Origin: an uncultured bacterium | GTDB lineage: Bacteria; Bacillota; Clostridia; Oscillospirales; Butyricicoccaceae | Direction of reading: 5' to 3' | Assembly: GCA_905215125.1 (NCBI GenBank) | Contig: CAJMOV010000001.1 | Coordinates: forward strand, 1-38,620 | DNA length: 38,620 nt | Shown: positions 22,923-29,862 of the stretch, in pieces | Layout of the letters: each line of letters begins with the position of its first letter | Numbering within the stretch: the stretch's first letter is position 1 | Notes under the pieces: model-generated | The model's database searches: none | What the model was told of the DNA's origin: nothing | The model's input: only the letters and a program-made list of their open reading frames with translations | Position numbers and translations under genes: made by a program

Positions 22923-23040
22923 GCCGTCTCCTTTTCAAATGCGGAAGGCCGGATCGTTTCCGATCAGACCCTGGGCCGGTGCTCCGGCCGGCCCCGACTC
23001 CATAGCTTCGCCTTAGGAGCGGGGGCTCGAAGACAGCTTC
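22923..23040 (-). ncRNA. Molybdenum-cofactor-type riboswitch aptamer
   Basis: A highly structured leader in front of modA. Closing stem P1 is 9 bp (23029-23037 with 22923-22931, two G-U pairs). Inside are a stem with CCCCG and CUCC arms (23016-23024 with 22992-23001), a hairpin GGCCGG-AGCA-CCGGCC (22974-22989) and a hairpin GAUCG-GAAA-CGAUC (22952-22965). The first stem holds CCUAAG (23012-23017) and UAUGG (23000-23004), the two halves of the classic 11-nt tetraloop receptor, which docks a GAAA loop like the one present. Together with the modABC/moa gene context this matches the Moco RNA motif. I assign it from memory of the family, without a covariance-model score. A tungsten-cofactor or other ligand variant is possible. 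Confidence 0.83.
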
Positions 23041-23070
23041 AGATTACCACATGCCGGGGCGGCGTGTCAA
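23041..23070 (-). promoter_or_regulatory. Promoter of the Moco operon
   Basis: On the minus strand a perfect TTGACA (23065-23070), followed after 16-18 nt by GGTAATCT (23041-23048). The -10 can be read as GGTAAT with a 16-nt spacer or TAATCT with 18. Transcription would start near 23034-23038, at the 5' strand of P1. Confidence 0.65.
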
Positions 23071-23081
23071 TGTCCCCGCGC

Positions 23082-23110
23082 TTGACAATACGGGCCTTCG
23101 GCGTTATGCT
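23082..23110 (+). promoter_or_regulatory. Promoter of the Mrp-family ATPase gene
   Basis: Perfect TTGACA (23082-23087), a 17-nt spacer, then TATGCT (23105-23110). It is back to back with the Moco operon promoter. The two -35 boxes are 11 bp apart. Confidence 0.72.
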
Positions 23111-23146
23111 GAAAAAAGAACCAACCACAAAAGGAGATATGGCAGC

Positions 23147-23980
23147 ATGAGCGAGAATTGCACCCACAACTGCGAAGCCTGCGGAGAAAGCTGCAACCAG
23201 CGCGAGCAGCCGCAGAGCCTTTTGGAACAGCCCAACCCTCTTTCCAGCATCAGGCGCGTCGTCGCCGTCGTAAGCGGCAAGGGGGGGGTCGGCAAATCGC
23301 TGGTCACTTCCATGCTGGCCGTCCTGGCCCAGCGCAAGGGGCTCAAAACGGCTGTTCTCGACGCCGACATCACCGGCCCCTCCATCCCCAAGGCCTTCGG
23401 CATCCGCGACAAGGCGGAGGGCAGCGAGCTGGGCATTTACCCCGTCGCCTCCCGCCTGGGCACTGAGCTGATGTCAGTCAACCTGCTGCTGGAAAATGAG
23501 ACCGATCCCGTCGTCTGGCGCGGCCCCATCATTGCCGGCACCGTCAAGCAGTTTTGGACCGACGTTATCTGGAGAGACGTCGATCTCATGCTGATCGACT
23601 GCCCGCCGGGCACTGGCGACGTACCCCTGACCGTCTTCCAATCCATCCCGGTTGACGGCATCGTCGTCGTCACCTCGCCGCAGGAGCTGGTATCCATGAT
23701 CGTTGGCAAGGCGGTTAAAATGGCCGAGCTGATGAACGTCCCCGTTCTTGGCGTTGTGGAAAACATGTCCTATTTTGAATGTCCCGACTGCCGCAGCCGT
23801 CACGCCATCTTTGGCGAAAGCCACATCGAAGACATCGCGCGTCAGCACGGCATCACATCAGTATCCCGTCTGCCCATCGATCCCAAGCTGGCCGCCGCCG
23901 TCGACGCCGGGGCCATCGAATTGTTCGAAGGTGACTGGCTCGACGGGCTTTCCGTCATCGTCGACGGGGAACAGAAATAA
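23147..23980 (+). CDS. Mrp/NBP35-family iron-sulfur cluster carrier ATPase
   Basis: 277 aa. The N-terminus has a ferredoxin-like Cys cluster (Cys 5, 9, 12, 16; CTHNCEACGESC). The P-loop ATPase follows: deviant Walker A SGKGGVGKS (43-51), DADITGPSIPKAFG and LIDCPPGTGDVPL. Near the C-terminus is the FECPDC motif with Cys 212 and 215, where a bridging 4Fe-4S cluster is held at the dimer interface in this family. Such proteins carry or assemble Fe-S clusters in the cytoplasm. The start is the ATG at 23147 with AGGAG 10 nt upstream. An earlier ATG at 23139 runs into a stop. The gene is divergent from the Moco operon and is followed by a terminator. Confidence 0.94.
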   Translation: MSENCTHNCEACGESCNQREQPQSLLEQPNPLSSIRRVVAVVSGKGGVGKSLVTSMLAVLAQRKGLKTAVLDADITGPSIPKAFGIRDKAEGSELGIYPVASRLGTELMSVNLLLENETDPVVWRGPIIAGTVKQFWTDVIWRDVDLMLIDCPPGTGDVPLTVFQSIPVDGIVVVTSPQELVSMIVGKAVKMAELMNVPVLGVVENMSYFECPDCRSRHAIFGESHIEDIARQHGITSVSRLPIDPKLAAAVDAGAIELFEGDWLDGLSVIVDGEQK

Positions 23981-24002
23981 ACGCCCGAAGCCGGATAATT
24001 AC

Positions 24003-24036
24003 GGCCCCTGCGCAGGCAGGGGCCTTTCCCTTTGTT
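24003..24036 (+). terminator. Intrinsic terminator of the Mrp-family gene
   Basis: 9-bp perfect stem GGCCCCTGC (24003-24011) / GCAGGGGCC (24016-24024) with loop GCAG, then TTTCCCTTTGTTT. Confidence 0.8.
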
Positions 24037-24176
24037 TGCCGACGGCATAAAAACGTGATACAATAGCTATAAAGCAGTTATCTGCAATCCGTCCATCATC
24101 ATCTGCCGCGGCCCCCGACGGGCTACGGCAATATAAAGCAATAACGCCGCGCCTGGCGAGAAAGGGGGAAAGCGGT

Positions 24177-25175
24177 ATGCACTGGATCAATGAAACCTAT
24201 GAAGGCGTCGTTCCCAAACGTCTCTCCAGCATGCTGGAAGCCTTTCTGCGCCGGCAGGGTCTGCGGTATTCGCCCGGGGACTTCACCGTCCTGCTGCGCG
24301 GCGAAGACGGGGAGATCGCCGCCTGCGGCCTTTTATCCGGCCGGGTGCTGCAATGTATCGCCGTCGAGCCCGCCCTGCGGGGGGAAGGACTGACGGCCGC
24401 CGTCCTGACGGCCCTGCGCGCCCGCGCTTTTACAGCGGGCATTGATCGGCTGTTTCTTTTTACCAAGCCGCAAAACGGCTGCTATTTCGCCGATTTCGGC
24501 TTTTTCCCCATTTCGCACACTGACGATATGCTGCTGATGGAAAGTGAACGCGGCGGCATCAGCCGCTTTATCGCGTCTTTGGACAAGGGGCCGGAGGGCG
24601 GAGTACACGGCTGCGTCGTCGCCAACTGCAACCCCTTTACATTGGGGCACCGTTATCTTATCGAGCAGGCTTCAGCCGCCTGCGACACGCTGCACCTGTT
24701 CATCCTGTCGGAGGACAAAAGCGCTGTCCCGGCCGACGTGCGCTTTGCCCTTGTGCGTCAGGGGGTGAGGGGGCTTAATAATGTCATCGTCCATCCGACA
24801 TCCGATTACCTTATCTCGTCGGTCACTTTTCCAACCTATTTCCTCAAGGATGAAAGCCGCGCGGCGCAGTCGGCAGGCAGGCTGGATCTGACCGTTTTCT
24901 GCGACCATTTCGTCCCGGCCCTGCACATCGCCCGCCGCTTTGTCGGAAGCGAGCCCTTTTGCGCGGTAACGGCGGCCTACAACGCCGCTATGAAGGAAAT
25001 GCTGCCCCCGCGCGGCGTCGAGGTGGCGGAAATTCCCCGGCTGGAAATCGGCGGAAGCGCCGTCAGCGCTTCCCGTGTGCGGCAGCTTTGGCGTCAGGAA
25101 AGCTGGGACGAGCTGCGCCCCCTTGTCCCGGACTGCACATGGAATTATTTATCCACAGGGCTGTGGAAAAAATGA
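24177..25175 (+). CDS. citC: [Citrate (pro-3S)-lyase] ligase
   Basis: 332 aa. The N-terminal ~130 residues look like a GNAT domain (CIAVEPALRGEGLTAAVLTALRARAF, then FADFGFFPI). The C-terminal part is a nucleotidyltransferase fold with the family motif NCNPFTLGHRYLIEQA (about residues 150-165) and a closing GGSAVSASRVRQLW. CitC acetylates the phosphoribosyl-dephospho-CoA group on the citrate lyase acyl carrier, using ATP and acetate. AAGGGGG lies 9 nt upstream of the ATG. No citD, citE, citF, citG or citX is near. The end overlaps a possible ATG of the next gene (ATGA) and contains two inverted DnaA boxes. Confidence 0.93.
   Translation: MHWINETYEGVVPKRLSSMLEAFLRRQGLRYSPGDFTVLLRGEDGEIAACGLLSGRVLQCIAVEPALRGEGLTAAVLTALRARAFTAGIDRLFLFTKPQNGCYFADFGFFPISHTDDMLLMESERGGISRFIASLDKGPEGGVHGCVVANCNPFTLGHRYLIEQASAACDTLHLFILSEDKSAVPADVRFALVRQGVRGLNNVIVHPTSDYLISSVTFPTYFLKDESRAAQSAGRLDLTVFCDHFVPALHIARRFVGSEPFCAVTAAYNAAMKEMLPPRGVEVAEIPRLEIGGSAVSASRVRQLWRQESWDELRPLVPDCTWNYLSTGLWKK
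25149..25170. promoter_or_regulatory. Inverted pair of consensus DnaA boxes
   Basis: TTATCCACA on the plus strand at 25149-25157 and TTTTCCACA on the minus strand at 25162-25170, with 4 bp between them. Both fit TTWTNCACA exactly. They lie in the last codons of citC, about 1.85 kb upstream of dnaA. Confidence 0.6.
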
Positions 25176-25189
25176 AAGGGAAGGACGCC

Positions 25190-25696
25190 ATGCAGCTGGG
25201 CCTGACCATCCCTTTGCAGCGGCGGCTGAAAATCCCCTCCTTGCCGCCGGGCGGTGGCGAAGCCCTGTATTGCTGGGACGCCCATGCCATCACCCTGCAC
25301 GGTAGGCCCTGCCTGCTGGGGGTACACTGCTTGAGCCGGTGCGTCTTTATTCTGCTCGATCCCCCGGCGCACGACTGGGCCGATATTGGAAAGACGGCTC
25401 AAAGCGCCGTTTTCCGCCTGCTGAGGGAGCAGAACCTGCCCTGCCGCGCCGTGCAGCGGTATCTCGTCCGCTGCGGGTCTGTACAGTGTACTAAAACCCA
25501 TGGCCGTAGGGAGGTGGCCTTTCTAAACCGCGCATGGGACGACGTGCTTGCAAGCAGTCAGGCGGCCGATCCTTTTGCCGTCGAGCAGCCCCTGCTGGAA
25601 AATATCGTCAACAGCATCCCCTGCCGCTGCGCGGGGGAGGAAGGGCTTTATCCCGCGTCAGAGCATCTGCGGCGCCTGCTTGCAGAGGATGGATAA
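25190..25696 (+). CDS. DUF6933-like protein
   Basis: 168 aa, soluble. The core matches my memory of the DUF6933 family: a central CLLGVHCLSRCVFILLDPPAHDW strand region (the part where relatives have L-L-x-x-N-D-x-T), a helix with a conserved R-Y-L, and the hallmark T-K-T-H-G-R-R-x-V-A-x-L-N-R-A segment near residue 105. No enzymatic function is known to me. An ATG at 25172 overlaps the citC stop (ATGA). The ATG at 25190 has GGGAAGGA about 6 nt upstream, so I prefer it. Coupling to citC suggests one transcript. A bidirectional terminator follows. Confidence 0.75.
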   Translation: MQLGLTIPLQRRLKIPSLPPGGGEALYCWDAHAITLHGRPCLLGVHCLSRCVFILLDPPAHDWADIGKTAQSAVFRLLREQNLPCRAVQRYLVRCGSVQCTKTHGRREVAFLNRAWDDVLASSQAADPFAVEQPLLENIVNSIPCRCAGEEGLYPASEHLRRLLAEDG

Positions 25697-25702
25697 AGGC
25701 CT

Positions 25703-25746
25703 GGTCAAAAAGCCGTGGGAGCCGCCGCCCCACGGCTTTTTTGATC
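25703..25746. terminator. Bidirectional terminator between the DUF6933 gene and mnmA
   Basis: 13-bp stem AAAAAGCCGTGGG (25707-25719) / CCCACGGCTTTTT (25729-25741), extended to TCAAAAA and TTTTTTGA at the ends. A-run and T-run serve both converging genes. Confidence 0.88.
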
Positions 25747-25764
25747 CATATCCATAAAATGCTG

Positions 25765-26796
25765 TTACCGGCAGATAAAGCCGCCGCCCAAAACGCGGCC
25801 GTCAGCATCAAAAAATACAGCGCTTTGCCCGGGGGAGGGAGCGCGGGCTGGACGATCAAATAACACCTGCGCGGCGCCGGCCCCGGTGCGGACAACGCGG
25901 GCGGGCACTTCCGTTTTACCGTGCCGCACGCGCACCAGGGCGGAAAATTCGTCTTCTGCCGCCAGCTCCGGCGCCAGAATATGAAGACACTCCACGGCAA
26001 TTTCCGCCCTCTGCGGGTCGTTTAAAGACAAAACAACGCGGTTTGCTTCCGGCTCAATACGTGTGACGTACAGCCTGCCCTCCGCTGCAATGCCCAGCCC
26101 CCTCCGCTGCCCAACGGTATAATGGTGAATACCCCGGTGGCGGCCCAGTACCCTGCCCTGTTCGTCGACAAAATCGCCCGGCGGGGGACAAATCCCCCGG
26201 CTTTCAATAAAAGCGGCATAATCGTTGTCGGGAATAAAGCAAATTTCCATGCTGTCCGGTTTGTCGTGGACGGAAATACCGGCCTGCCGGGCCCGATTGC
26301 GGATTTCTTCCTTTTCCATCCCTTCGCCCAGCGGCAGCAGCAGTCGCCCCAGCCACTCATAGGGCAGGCGGTAAAGCATATACGCCTGATCGTTGCGGCT
26401 GGGCGAACGGTACAGCGCGTCATATCCCGCACGCGACCGCCCAAGACGCGCATAATGTCCGGTGGCAACGTATCCGGCCCCCAGCCGATCGGCCACAGCG
26501 AACAAAAGCCGGAGCTTGACGGCAGGATTACACAGCACGCAGGGTATCGGGGTCCTGCCGTGCAGATACCCCTCCACAAAAGGGGCGATGACCTCCCGCT
26601 CAAGGGGCTCGGACATGTCGACGACAAGGCAGTCGATGCCCAGCGCGTCCGCTACACGGCGCGCGTCTTCGCCGTCGGCGCCCCCCCAGGACAAAAAGGC
26701 GCCTGTCACCCGGTATCCCTGCTGCTTGAGCATCGCCGCGCAGCAGGCGGAATCCACCCCGCCCGACAGGCCGAGCACCACGCTTTTTTCCGGCAT
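25765..26796 (-). CDS. mnmA: tRNA-uridine 2-sulfurtransferase
   Basis: 343 aa. It thiolates U34 of tRNAs for Lys, Glu and Gln. The PP-loop is LGLSGGVDSA (8-17). The catalytic cysteines are Cys 89 (PCVLCNPAVK) and Cys 184 (MEICFIPD). ATGHYAR and VGQRRGLGI are further family marks. The last part is the C-terminal beta-barrel (VRVRHGKTEVPARV, LFDRPARAPSPGQSAVFF). The start is the ATG at 26796, with GAGAGGA a few bases upstream. The frame to 26865 has no homology support. The sulfur donor is a cysteine desulfurase such as the one at 36644. It is divergent from dnaA. Confidence 0.96.
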   Translation of the reverse strand: MPEKSVVLGLSGGVDSACCAAMLKQQGYRVTGAFLSWGGADGEDARRVADALGIDCLVVDMSEPLEREVIAPFVEGYLHGRTPIPCVLCNPAVKLRLLFAVADRLGAGYVATGHYARLGRSRAGYDALYRSPSRNDQAYMLYRLPYEWLGRLLLPLGEGMEKEEIRNRARQAGISVHDKPDSMEICFIPDNDYAAFIESRGICPPPGDFVDEQGRVLGRHRGIHHYTVGQRRGLGIAAEGRLYVTRIEPEANRVVLSLNDPQRAEIAVECLHILAPELAAEDEFSALVRVRHGKTEVPARVVRTGAGAAQVLFDRPARAPSPGQSAVFFDADGRVLGGGFICR

Positions 26797-26820
26797 GCAA
26801 TCCTCTCCCTTCTCCGGCCC

Positions 26821-26849
26821 ATTGTACAGCAATTCCGTGTCTGATACAA
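26821..26849 (-). promoter_or_regulatory. Promoter of mnmA
   Basis: On the minus strand TTGTAT (26844-26849), a 17-nt spacer, then TACAAT (26821-26826), about 25 nt upstream of the ATG. Confidence 0.55.
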
Positions 26850-26909
26850 GGCGTTTTTCTCGCACGCGCGCGTATATATTAGATGAAATATTATTTTATA
26901 TGTATTTTC

Positions 26910-26938
26910 TTGTGTTCGACGTCAATTTATGATATACT
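26910..26938 (+). promoter_or_regulatory. Probable dnaA promoter in an AT-rich tract
   Basis: TTGTGT (26910-26915), a 17-nt spacer, then TATACT (26933-26938). The surrounding 26870-26940 is the most AT-rich stretch near dnaA and may also melt easily. The -35 is poor. Confidence 0.5.
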
Positions 26939-26947
26939 TGACAGGGT

Positions 26948-26972
26948 CGGCGCATCTGCGCCGTTTATTATC
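26948..26972 (+). promoter_or_regulatory. Terminator-like hairpin in the dnaA leader
   Basis: CGGCGC-ATCT-GCGCCG (26948-26963, a 7-bp inverted repeat overall), followed by TTTATTATCC. It lies between the dnaA promoter and ribosome site, so it could attenuate dnaA transcription. The T-run is interrupted. Confidence 0.45.
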
Positions 26973-27011
26973 CTGTCATAAAACAGCTTTACATAGAAAG
27001 AGGAGATGCAA

Positions 27012-28310
27012 TTGTACACTCCGTCGGCGCTGCTTGACGCTGTCGTCAAAACGCTGGAAAGGGAACAGGGTGAGGTCATCGTTTCCACCTGGTTCAGCGA
27101 CGCGGAAGCCGTCGCCATCAAAAACGGCAAGCTGGTCATTTACACCCCCAATGAAGTCAAGCGGGAAACCATGCAGAAGTATTATTCCGACAACGTCCGC
27201 CAGGCGCTGCGCGAGCTGATGGGGGAGGATATCGAACCATTTTATCTCTGCGGCGAGGACGAGCTTAACCTCTGGAAAGCGGAAAATGACGACTCCATTT
27301 ACAGCAATTACACTTTTGAAAAATTCATCGTCGGCCCCAGCAACCGCTTTGCCCATGCGGCGGCCGTCGCCGTCGCAAACAGCCCAGCCGCCGTTTATAA
27401 CCCGCTTTTTATTTACGGCCAGTCCGGGCTGGGGAAAACCCATCTCCTCTACGCCATTGCCGGCGAGCTGCGGCGCAAGCACAGCGGCCTGCGCATCGTC
27501 TACGTCCGCGGCGACGAGTTCACCAACGAGCTGATTTCCGCCATCGAAACACGGGCGCGCAGCGATTTCCGCAGCAAGTACCGCCAAGCCGATCTGCTAC
27601 TCGTCGACGACATTCAATTTATCGCCGGCAAGGTGCAGACGCAGGAGGAATTTTTCCATACCTTCAATACCATGCACGAGGCGAGCAAGCAGATCGTCAT
27701 GACGTCCGACCGGCCCCCCAAGGAAATCCTGACGCTGGAGGACCGGCTGCGCACCCGCTTTGAATGGGGTCTTCTGGCTGATATCCAGCCGCCTGACCTA
27801 GAAACCCGAATGGCCCTCGTTTCAGCCAAGACAAAAGATCTCGGGTTTTCCCTTCCGCCCAATATCATCCAGTACATTGCCGAATGTATCCAAAGCAATG
27901 TGCGGCAGCTGGAAGGAGCCATTAAAAAAATCTACGCCCATCACACCCTGATGGGGCGCGAGCTCAACATGGAGCTGGCTCAGGACGCCATCCGCGATAT
28001 CTTCCGTGAAAATCCCGGCGCGCACCCGACGCCGGATCTCATTTTACAGGAGGTTTCATCCTTCTACAACGTGCCAGTCGACCGCATCTGCGGCAAATCC
28101 AAAACGCGCGACGTCGTCAAACCAAGACAGGCAGCCATATATCTTATCCGCGAGCTGGTCGGCCTTTCCCTGCCGGAAATCGGCGAGGTCATGGGACGCG
28201 ATCATTCCACCGTCTATTACGCCCTTCAACGCATGGAAGAACAGCTGAAAGAAGACCCGACAATCGTAAACGAAATCCAAGACATGCGGCAAAACATCAA
28301 AAACCGCTGA
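27012..28310 (+). CDS. dnaA: Chromosomal replication initiator DnaA
   Basis: About 432 aa. Domain I (about 1-80) includes TWFSDAEAVAIKNGKLVIYTPNEVKR. A short linker leads to YTFEKFIVGPSNRFAHAAA. The AAA+ domain has Walker A GQSGLGKTH (136-144) and Walker B LLVDDIQF (196-203). The C-terminal DnaA-box-binding domain carries KTRDVVKPRQAAIYLIREL and the signature GRDHSTVYYA (395-404). Two starts are possible. The ATG at 27006 directly follows AGGAG (no spacer), while the TTG at 27012 lies 6 nt from it, so I prefer TTG. Weak starts are common for dnaA. It initiates replication by unwinding oriC. It is the first gene of the plus-strand origin cluster. Confidence 0.97.
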   Translation: MYTPSALLDAVVKTLEREQGEVIVSTWFSDAEAVAIKNGKLVIYTPNEVKRETMQKYYSDNVRQALRELMGEDIEPFYLCGEDELNLWKAENDDSIYSNYTFEKFIVGPSNRFAHAAAVAVANSPAAVYNPLFIYGQSGLGKTHLLYAIAGELRRKHSGLRIVYVRGDEFTNELISAIETRARSDFRSKYRQADLLLVDDIQFIAGKVQTQEEFFHTFNTMHEASKQIVMTSDRPPKEILTLEDRLRTRFEWGLLADIQPPDLETRMALVSAKTKDLGFSLPPNIIQYIAECIQSNVRQLEGAIKKIYAHHTLMGRELNMELAQDAIRDIFRENPGAHPTPDLILQEVSSFYNVPVDRICGKSKTRDVVKPRQAAIYLIRELVGLSLPEIGEVMGRDHSTVYYALQRMEEQLKEDPTIVNEIQDMRQNIKNR

Positions 28311-28530
28311 TTTTCCCCACAACTCACTGTGAAATCCATTTGACTTTATTTGAATTCATTTGGCTTTGGGAAAACGTTGAATAAGACCCGCCTTCATCCA
28401 CACCCCCCTTGGGACGACATAAACCAGACACTGCAAGCCTTTTCGCCCTCTTTCCACAAATTCAACCCCACTACTGCGGCTGCTATTATAAAAACTAAAA
28501 TCAGTATAAGCCGCCGAAAGGAGACATTTT
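28311..28530. other. Probable oriC spacer between dnaA and dnaN
   Basis: 220 bp, more AT-rich than the genes on each side. It holds near-matches to the DnaA box on the plus strand: TTCCCCACA near 28314, TCATCCACA (28394-28402) and CTTTCCACA near 28450-28458. Three copies of ATTTGR start at 28338, 28348 and 28358, exactly 10 bp apart. Position between dnaA and dnaN is the usual place of a Firmicute origin. No perfect box is present, so the call rests on context and clustering. Confidence 0.6.
28461..28489 (+). promoter_or_regulatory. Possible dnaN promoter
   Basis: TTCAAC (28461-28466), a 17-nt spacer, then TATTAT (28484-28489). The dnaN ATG is 41 nt downstream of it. The -35 is weak. Confidence 0.45.
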
Positions 28531-29640
28531 ATGCGCTTTTCCTGTGAAAAAGACATCCTGAACGACGCTATTTCCGTCTGCATCCACGCCGTAGCCTCCA
28601 AAAGCTCCATTGCGGCGCTGGAGGGCCTGCTCATTACGGCTGAATCCGACGTCAGCCTGTGCGGCTATAACTTCAAAACAGCCATTCAAAAAAGCTTCCA
28701 AGCCGATATCCTGGAAAAAGGGATTGCCGTCATCAACGCGCGTGTTTTAGCCGATATCGTACGCAAGCTGCCCGCTGACATCATTGAAATCTCCGTCAAT
28801 GAAAAGCTGATGGCTACCATCAAATGCGGCGCATCGGAATTCAACATCATGGCCACCCCTGCCGACGAATACCCCAGCCTGCCCGACGTCGACAGCGACG
28901 CCGGCGTCCGCGTTCAAAACGCCGTACTGCGCGACATGATTTCCCGCACCAGCTTTGCTATTTCCGATAACGAAAACAAGCCTATTCACACCGGCGCTTT
29001 ATTCGAAGTAGAGGATCAGCGCCTGACCATGGTGGCTGTCGACGGATACCGTATGGCCATCCGCCGCGCCGAGTGTCAAAACCTGCGGCACGGCGGCTTC
29101 AGCTTTGTCGTACCGGGAGATACCCTGCGGGAAATTTCCCGCATCCTGCCGGAGGACGAGGAATATACCACCGTCTATCCAGAGCGTAAGCACGCTTTGT
29201 TCCAGTTTAACGAAACCCTTGTCACCACCCGCCTGCTGGAAGGAGAATTTCTCAATTACCGAAACGCCATCCCGGCCGATCAGCCCATCCAGCTGGAGGT
29301 GGACGTCAAGACCATCATCGAATCGGTTGAACGCGTTTCCCTGATTATCTCGGAACGGCTGAAAAACCCCGTCCGCTGCCTGTTCGAAGAAAACAGTCTC
29401 AAGCTGTCCTGCATTACCGCGCTTGGCCGTTCCTATGACGAGCTTTCCATTCCCCATTGCCCGGAAACGGTGGAAATCGGCTTTAACAACCGCTATCTGC
29501 TCGACGCTCTGCGCGCCATCGGCGAAGACAGCTGTATTTTAGAGCTTAAAAGCGGCCTTTCCCCCTGCGTCTTCCGCCCGCAGGAAGGGGACGCATATTT
29601 GTATCTCGTCCTGCCTGTCCGCTTAAAGGCGGGTGAGTAA
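28531..29640 (+). CDS. dnaN: DNA polymerase III sliding clamp (beta subunit)
   Basis: 369 aa, normal clamp length with three similar domains. Recognisable pieces are MRFSCEKDILNDAISVCIHAVASKS-type N-terminus, AEFNIMATPADEYPSLP-like sequence in domain 1-2 (here SEFNIMATPADEYPSLP), VAVDGYRMAIRRAE at the end of domain 2, and the C-terminal CVFRPQEGDAYLYLVLPVRL that forms the partner-binding pocket. The clamp forms a ring on DNA for the replicase. AAAGGAG lies about 8 nt upstream. The stop TAA is followed at once by the ATG of the S4 gene. Confidence 0.98.
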   Translation: MRFSCEKDILNDAISVCIHAVASKSSIAALEGLLITAESDVSLCGYNFKTAIQKSFQADILEKGIAVINARVLADIVRKLPADIIEISVNEKLMATIKCGASEFNIMATPADEYPSLPDVDSDAGVRVQNAVLRDMISRTSFAISDNENKPIHTGALFEVEDQRLTMVAVDGYRMAIRRAECQNLRHGGFSFVVPGDTLREISRILPEDEEYTTVYPERKHALFQFNETLVTTRLLEGEFLNYRNAIPADQPIQLEVDVKTIIESVERVSLIISERLKNPVRCLFEENSLKLSCITALGRSYDELSIPHCPETVEIGFNNRYLLDALRAIGEDSCILELKSGLSPCVFRPQEGDAYLYLVLPVRLKAGE

Positions 29641-29862
29641 ATGCCGCAACCGATTGCCATTCATTCCCCTTATATCAAGCTGGACAGCCTTCTCAAGCTG
29701 GCCAATCTCTGTATGAGCGGGGGAGAGGCCAAGACCCTGATCCTAGACGGCAAAGTGAGCGTCAACGGCAGCGTCTGTCTGCAAAGAGGAAAAAAAATCA
29801 TTCCTGGCGACGTGGTCGAATGTCTGGGTCAAGGCCTGAAGGTGACGGCGGATGAGACTTGA
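29641..29862 (+). CDS. S4-domain RNA-binding protein (YaaA/RlbA family)
   Basis: 73 aa, essentially one S4 fold: IKLDSLLKLANLCMSGGEAKTLILDGKVSVNGSVCLQRGKKIIPGDVV. This small protein is almost always found between dnaN and recF in Firmicutes. It is an RNA-binding, ribosome-associated type of protein. Its start abuts the dnaN stop with no spacer, and its end overlaps recF by 11 nt, so all three are translated from one mRNA. Confidence 0.93.
   Translation: MPQPIAIHSPYIKLDSLLKLANLCMSGGEAKTLILDGKVSVNGSVCLQRGKKIIPGDVVECLGQGLKVTADET

Noticed and set aside
23065..23087. Inverted repeat TGTCAA-N11-TTGACA as a possible operator
   Set aside because: It is fully explained by two back-to-back -35 boxes of the Moco operon and the Mrp gene.
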